Assembly: GCA_016927965.1 (NCBI GenBank)
Contig: JAFGLP010000038.1
Location: 1 to 9,642 of the forward strand
Length of the DNA: 9,642 nt
Reading direction: 5' to 3'
Origin: Dehalococcoidia bacterium
GTDB lineage: Bacteria > Chloroflexota > Dehalococcoidia > GIF9 > UBA5629
The position numbers and the translations under genes were made by a program. This document shows positions 6,004-9,642 of the stretch, in pieces. Below the pieces are notes generated by a model. The model had not been told where the DNA came from. It did no database searches and saw only the letters and a program-made list of their open reading frames with translations. Positions within the stretch are counted from its first letter, which is position 1. Each line of letters starts with the position of its first letter.

Positions 6004-6334
6004 GGAGCCTGGGGGACTTCTCGTACACGATCTCGAGATTGTAGTAGTTCCTCAGTTCCTGCGAGAAAATGTGGATAACTACCCCCAGATAATCCAGTAA
6101 TATCCAGCCCGAATCCGGACTGCCCTCACTTTTATATAGAACAACAGACTCTTTCTTAAGAGTATCAACGATCTCGCTATGGATAGCCTCTAACTGGCGG
6201 TCGGTCTCAGCGCTGCATATGACAATATAATCGGTATAAGATGCTGCCTGCCGGGTATCCAGTAATACTACGTCTTCGGCTTGTTTATCAGATGCCAGTT
6301 CAACAGCCCGGCGAGCTAATTGTAATGGTTCCAG
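5990..6334 (-). CDS. rsfS: Ribosomal silencing factor RsfS (YbeB/Iojap family), CTG start
   Basis: RsfS binds L14 on the large ribosomal subunit and blocks joining with the small subunit when nutrients are short. The 114-residue product has all the family landmarks: LEPLQLARRAVELASDKQAEDVVLLD at the N-terminus, TDYIVICSAETDRQ (34-47), the SGWILLDYLGVVIHIF block (75-90) and RNYYNLE (95-101). Between the upstream in-frame stop (30 bases before) and codon 102 there is no ATG, GTG or TTG. AAGGAG six bases before CTG 6334-6332 fixes CTG as the best start, and the resulting (M)EPLQLA is the usual N-terminus of the family. ATA and ATC codons upstream are poorer options. A single-base sequencing error (ATG to CTG) cannot be excluded. 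It overlaps ndk tail to tail by 14 bases. Confidence 0.93.
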   Translation of the reverse strand: MEPLQLARRAVELASDKQAEDVVLLDTRQAASYTDYIVICSAETDRQLEAIHSEIVDTLKKESVVLYKSEGSPDSGWILLDYLGVVIHIFSQELRNYYNLEIVYEKSPRLLTIQ

Positions 6335-6340
6335 TTTTAT

Positions 6341-6346
6341 CTCCTT
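6341..6346 (-). promoter_or_regulatory. Ribosome binding site that decides the CTG start of rsfS
   Basis: AAGGAG on the minus strand (6346-6341) is followed by six bases and then CTG. A six-base gap is close to ideal. The next upstream candidate, AATCAGGAAGGG, is too far from CTG and would serve only the in-frame ATC codon badly. Confidence 0.75.
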
Positions 6347-6381
6347 GATTTCCCTTCCTGATTATATTACTCTCAAAAATC

Positions 6382-6409
6382 ATTATAGCATATACCGACA
6401 CCATCTCAA
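6382..6409 (-). promoter_or_regulatory. Promoter of rsfS with extended -10
   Basis: TTGAGA (6409-6404, 5 of 6) is followed after 16 bases by a perfect TATAAT (6387-6382) that is itself preceded by TGC, giving TGnTATAAT. Transcription would start near 6375, about 40 bases before the CTG start. A second TATAAT at 6366-6361 has no good -35 and is probably not used. Confidence 0.72.
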
Positions 6410-6490
6410 CACGCTTACCCTGACTAACAAGGCCCGACAATATCAGAACACACTATATGCCAGATAGACTTAAATAATTGAAAATAATAA

Positions 6491-6518
6491 GGGCAGGCAA
6501 ATTTGCCTCTGCCTGCCC
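6491..6518 (-). terminator. Terminator of the acyl-CoA synthetase/FAD oxidoreductase operon
   Basis: GGGCAGGCA and TGCCTGCCC form a nine-base stem with a ten-base loop. On the minus strand it is followed by TTATTATTTTC, and on the plus strand by TTTTATTCC, so it can end transcription in both directions. It lies 32 bases past the stop codon of the FAD oxidoreductase. A perfect 14-base palindrome (AGGCAAATTTGCCT, 6495-6508) is nested in it and offers a competing, shorter hairpin. Confidence 0.85.
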
Positions 6519-6550
6519 TTTTATTCCGCAATAATTACGAAATTAACCGT

Positions 6551-7894
6551 TTATTTTCCCATATCAGACAGCATCTTCTCCGCACAGTTCATGGCAGAAT
6601 TGGCCGCTGCATTCATGCCAACGCCTCGGCCTGTGTAGCAGTCACCTGCAAAATAAAGACCGGGCAGCTCCTTGAGAAATACAGGAGGACGGTATTTACC
6701 TGTCAAGCCCGGGGACCTGCCCAACCCATCTATACCTACCATGCTTGCCTCATATTTGAAAACCAGATTTTCCTCAATGCTGGGGAACATCTGCTTTACA
6801 GTTTCCCAGAATTTGGCAAGTACCTCTTTGCAGAACTTATCATCCCTGGCTTGTTCCGGTGTACAGCAGGCCCCGATAAAAGCAATCATATGGTCGGGAG
6901 GCGCGATCGTTTTATCGAAATTAGTTTGTACGAATATCTGCAGGGGGAGCCCGATGCCGGGGATACTCCAGGCCGAAAGGTATACAGGCTCTGTGAAGAG
7001 CGGCTTTTTGGCCAGAAGAGTAAAGCCGATGGAAGCACTGGTTTCATCGACTATATTCCGCATATTATTGAGCCAGTCCTTTGGCAGAGCGCCGTCATCA
7101 TCGGAAAACAGTTTTACCATCTCCCAGATAGGCAAAGCCATTACGACCCTGGGGACACTATATTCAGTCTTCTCCGTAATGATTTTTATATTACCGCTTT
7201 TACTGGCTATGACTTTCTTGACGGACGTCCCGTATTTGAATTTAACCCCTGCTTCAACGGCGGCATCAGCCTGCGCCCCGGTCATTTTTCCCACACCCCC
7301 CAGCGGCATACGTACCTTTCCCACACCACCATGACCATCACCTTTAATTATTTCCTCACGGTAAATGGAAGCAAATTCACCCATCGAGACTATCTCCGGC
7401 TTGCTCAGTGTACTCTGTATCATCCCCATTATATTGAAATACTCGACAATTTTAGGTGACAAGCTCTTCATCTTCATGAAATCCGCCAGTGAAACCTTAT
7501 CAAGCTGGTCTATCTCCTCCGGCTTCATAGTAACAAAACTGCTTATCAGTGCGGCAATATCGCTATTTTCCTGCTCGGACATATTGAAGTAATCGTCTGA
7601 ATGACGCCATTTTCCTTCGTCATATACCATCATTCCCTCAAGTGGTATTGTCCAGGCAATTTCCTTACCAACCTTACGCAAAAGGTCAGCAACCGCTGAT
7701 CTGTCACCGTTATCGACACAGTGCGTCCCCGAGTCAAGCCGCCATCCGCCAGGCAGTTCCCTTGTCTTGGCACGCCCGCCAGGGTTTTTGCTTTTTTCCA
7801 GGACCAGCGTTTTAACTCCTTTCTTTCCCAGAAGCCCTGCCACACCAAGCCCGGCAATACCAGCCCCAATAATAATGACGTCATATTCAGCCAT
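6551..7894 (-). CDS. FAD-dependent oxidoreductase of the phytoene desaturase/amine oxidase type
   Basis: The 447-residue protein opens with an FAD-binding Rossmann motif, VIIIGAGIAGLGVAGLL (6-22), ending in acidic E33, followed by the GGRAKT motif (39-44) and LDSGTH (53-58) typical of the phytoene desaturase, carotenoid isomerase and amine oxidase group. The C-terminal FAD-contacting block is GLYFAGDCYTGRGVGMNAA (412-430). Substrate cannot be told: such enzymes desaturate, isomerise or oxidise hydrophobic molecules, and no carotenoid gene is nearby. GAAGGAG six bases before the ATG overlaps the stop codon of the acyl-CoA synthetase gene, with only 12 bases between the genes, so the two are co-transcribed and probably act on the same pathway. 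A strong terminator follows. Confidence 0.88.
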   Translation of the reverse strand: MAEYDVIIIGAGIAGLGVAGLLGKKGVKTLVLEKSKNPGGRAKTRELPGGWRLDSGTHCVDNGDRSAVADLLRKVGKEIAWTIPLEGMMVYDEGKWRHSDDYFNMSEQENSDIAALISSFVTMKPEEIDQLDKVSLADFMKMKSLSPKIVEYFNIMGMIQSTLSKPEIVSMGEFASIYREEIIKGDGHGGVGKVRMPLGGVGKMTGAQADAAVEAGVKFKYGTSVKKVIASKSGNIKIITEKTEYSVPRVVMALPIWEMVKLFSDDDGALPKDWLNNMRNIVDETSASIGFTLLAKKPLFTEPVYLSAWSIPGIGLPLQIFVQTNFDKTIAPPDHMIAFIGACCTPEQARDDKFCKEVLAKFWETVKQMFPSIEENLVFKYEASMVGIDGLGRSPGLTGKYRPPVFLKELPGLYFAGDCYTGRGVGMNAAANSAMNCAEKMLSDMGK

Positions 7895-7906
7895 TGCACA
7901 CTCCTT

Positions 7907-9496
7907 CTACTTCTTATCTGCGAACTCCGTTTTTATCTCATCGTATAAATCAAGCTTCTTGACTTTACCCAGCAACGTCAGTGGCAACTGGTCCCTGAAA
8001 ATGTAATCCTCTGGTATCTTATAGTTTGCCAGCTTGTCTTTCAGAAAAGCTTTCATCTCTTCCGGCGTCACACTGGCGCCGGGCTTGCGCATGATATATG
8101 CCCTGCCAACCTCTCCAAAGATGGGATGCGGTCTGCCGACCACTGCTGACATCATCACATCAGGATGCTTGGCCATGGCATCTTCCACCTCGGGAGGATA
8201 GACGTTTTCACCGCCGCGTATAAACATCTCTTTCTTGCGCCCGACAATCAGCAAGTAACCGTCTTCATCGAATCTACCCATATCACCTGTGTGGAAATAG
8301 CCGTTGGAATCAAAAACCCTCTTGTCTTCGTCCGGCCTTTTCCAGTAGCCCTTCATAACTGAGTCGCCCTTTATGGTGATCTCTCCTACCTCTCCTTTGG
8401 GCAGAATATTATTCTGCATGTCCTGAATTGCAACATCGATACCCTCTATCGGTATACCCACGGTATTTCTGAGCTTTTCTTCGCCATGCTCAATCTGCGT
8501 ATAAGTGATAGCCCCACTCACTTCGGTCAGACCATAGGCATTTTGCGGCATAACGCCCATTTTGCTTTTGATTGCCATGATCAGTTCGGTAGGACAGGGC
8601 TGGCTTGAAACTACCGCGGTTTTTATTGAGCTGAGATCATACTTATCAACATTGGGGTTCATCAGTTCCATGGCATACTGTGCCGGCACCTGCCCGATGA
8701 CATTGACCTTTTCGTCCTGGATAATCTGCAGTGTTTTCTCTGGATCAAACCAGTCCATCAGGATCAATTTTGTCCCGCGGTTCAAAGAAGCGATTAATCC
8801 CATCACAGCACCACCTACATGATTAAGAGGAATATTAAGCAGGCCGATCAGGTCACCCTCGGTTTTGGATGAAGCTATCTGGGCATCAGTGTATTTAATC
8901 ACATTCTTATGTGTTAAGACGGCGGCCTTGGGGATACCTGTCGTTCCAGATGTGTAAATAAAGATAAACGCATCATCAGGATTGACCTCTTCTTTGGCTT
9001 TAGCAAGCTCAGGTCCGGGTTCTGCAACATATTGATCATACGGAAGCATCCACGGTAGAGCTTTATCCTTATCCAGGATAACAATCTTCTTAAGAGTCGA
9101 AACTTCCGCTTTAACAGCATCCAGTGTTTTGACAAAATCCATGCCCATGAAACCGGATGTCATTATTACTATTGATATCTCGGCATTATTGAGGATGAAC
9201 TTAAGCTCCTGAGGAGTAAACCGCCAGGCTATTGGCACAGCAACCGCCCCAATTTTTGCGCACCCGAGAATATTGAAGATTAGTTCTGGACAGTTGGGAA
9301 AATAAATACCAATCCGATCACCCTTCTTTACGCCCAGCTTCAAAAGCCCCATAGCAACACGGTCAGTCTCTTTATCATATTCAGTCCACTTTATCCGCCT
9401 TTCCTTAAAAACAATTGCCTCCTGGTCCGCTCTCTCCTTCAATTGTCTGGGAAAAAAATCACCGATAACCTTTATTGAATAACTTTGACTTGCCAC
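7907..9496 (-). CDS. AMP-forming acyl-CoA synthetase (class I adenylate-forming enzyme), GTG start
   Basis: The 529-residue protein has the ANL superfamily motifs in order: the P-loop YTSGTTGIPK (181-190), the YGLTE motif (321-325), TGD (403-405), the hinge region GRKKEMFIRGGENVYPPEVE (419-438) and the C-terminal catalytic lysine K511 in LGKVKK. It should activate a carboxylic acid with ATP to an acyl-adenylate and then to the acyl-CoA. Layout and length resemble medium/long-chain fatty acyl-CoA ligases (FadD/CaiC-like), but acid length and type are not readable. The start is GTG at 9496-9494, fixed by AGGAGG (9508-9503) six bases upstream. It is the first gene of an operon with the FAD oxidoreductase. 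Confidence 0.93.
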   Translation of the reverse strand: MASQSYSIKVIGDFFPRQLKERADQEAIVFKERRIKWTEYDKETDRVAMGLLKLGVKKGDRIGIYFPNCPELIFNILGCAKIGAVAVPIAWRFTPQELKFILNNAEISIVIMTSGFMGMDFVKTLDAVKAEVSTLKKIVILDKDKALPWMLPYDQYVAEPGPELAKAKEEVNPDDAFIFIYTSGTTGIPKAAVLTHKNVIKYTDAQIASSKTEGDLIGLLNIPLNHVGGAVMGLIASLNRGTKLILMDWFDPEKTLQIIQDEKVNVIGQVPAQYAMELMNPNVDKYDLSSIKTAVVSSQPCPTELIMAIKSKMGVMPQNAYGLTEVSGAITYTQIEHGEEKLRNTVGIPIEGIDVAIQDMQNNILPKGEVGEITIKGDSVMKGYWKRPDEDKRVFDSNGYFHTGDMGRFDEDGYLLIVGRKKEMFIRGGENVYPPEVEDAMAKHPDVMMSAVVGRPHPIFGEVGRAYIMRKPGASVTPEEMKAFLKDKLANYKIPEDYIFRDQLPLTLLGKVKKLDLYDEIKTEFADKK

Positions 9497-9577
9497 AATC
9501 TACCTCCTGTATATTTTTTACATTGATACCCTTGTACCACGGCCACTTGCCCGTATAAAACGCAATATCCCTTATGG

Positions 9578-9583
9578 ATTATA
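9578..9583 (-). promoter_or_regulatory. Probable -10 box of the acyl-CoA synthetase operon
   Basis: A perfect TATAAT (9583-9578) lies 81 bases before the GTG start; it is part of the symmetric ATTATATAAT. The best -35, GTGATT (9605-9600) at 16 bases, matches only 3 of 6, so the promoter may be weak or activator-dependent. It would give a leader of about 75 bases. I see no known riboswitch in it. Confidence 0.42.
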
Positions 9584-9642
9584 TAATACTACCAGATTTA
9601 ATCACTTTAAATGTTACGGCCACACTGATAGATATGGCCAGC

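Noticed and set aside
6503..7459. 318-codon open frame on the plus strand
   Set aside because: It lies opposite the well-supported FAD oxidoreductase, has no domain I recognise, starts inside the terminator and has an erratic residue mix.
9616..9642. GGCCA...TGGCC inverted repeat at the right edge as a terminator of an upstream gene
   Set aside because: The five-base stem has a long loop and no T-run, and the sequence is cut by the window edge.

Overview
The window reads as ordinary chromosomal DNA of a free-living bacterium with moderate GC content. It carries housekeeping genes of tRNA modification, ribosome silencing, nucleotide balance, thiamine cofactor synthesis and SRP. The gene families, the long Bacillus-type SRP RNA and the anaerobe-like acyl-CoA synthetase/FAD-enzyme pair would fit Chloroflexota (Dehalococcoidia-like), but that placement is weak inference; no gene here fixes the phylum. 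I see no insertion sequence, phage gene, CRISPR array, tRNA or 16S/23S/5S rRNA gene.

Layout, left to right. (1) 1-121: the 5' part of a large SRP RNA gene on the minus strand, cut by the window edge, with its promoter. (2) 122-1359: a calcineurin-like phosphoesterase (minus, GTG start) divergent from a gamma-glutamylcyclotransferase-like gene (plus). (3) 1370-2572: a membrane-anchored cyclophilin and a small zinc-ribbon membrane protein, both minus and separated by a hairpin terminator. (4) 2685-4859: a plus-strand operon thiL-tsaE-tsaB with overlapping ends. (5) 4834-6334: cvpA (minus) and ndk (plus) diverge; ndk converges on and overlaps an rsfS gene (minus) that appears to start with CTG. 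(6) 6335-6550: the rsfS promoter and a strong hairpin terminator. (7) 6551-9496: a minus-strand two-gene operon, AMP-forming acyl-CoA synthetase followed by a phytoene-desaturase-type FAD oxidoreductase, with a leader and probable promoter upstream.

Functional links. ThiL makes thiamine diphosphate. TsaE and TsaB are two of the proteins needed for the t6A37 tRNA modification (TsaD and TsaC are not in the window). RsfS restrains ribosome subunit joining when nutrients are short, and SRP RNA targets membrane proteins during translation, so much of the window serves translation. The acyl-CoA synthetase/FAD enzyme pair is the metabolic unit whose substrate is unknown.

The most unusual readings are the CTG start of rsfS, which has no ATG, GTG or TTG option; two genes (thiL and the phosphoesterase) whose perfect extended -10 elements sit so close to the start codon that leaderless mRNAs are expected; a tandemly duplicated linker in the cyclophilin; and two convergent gene pairs whose 3' ends overlap. 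I did not find a new multi-gene defence or mobile system here.
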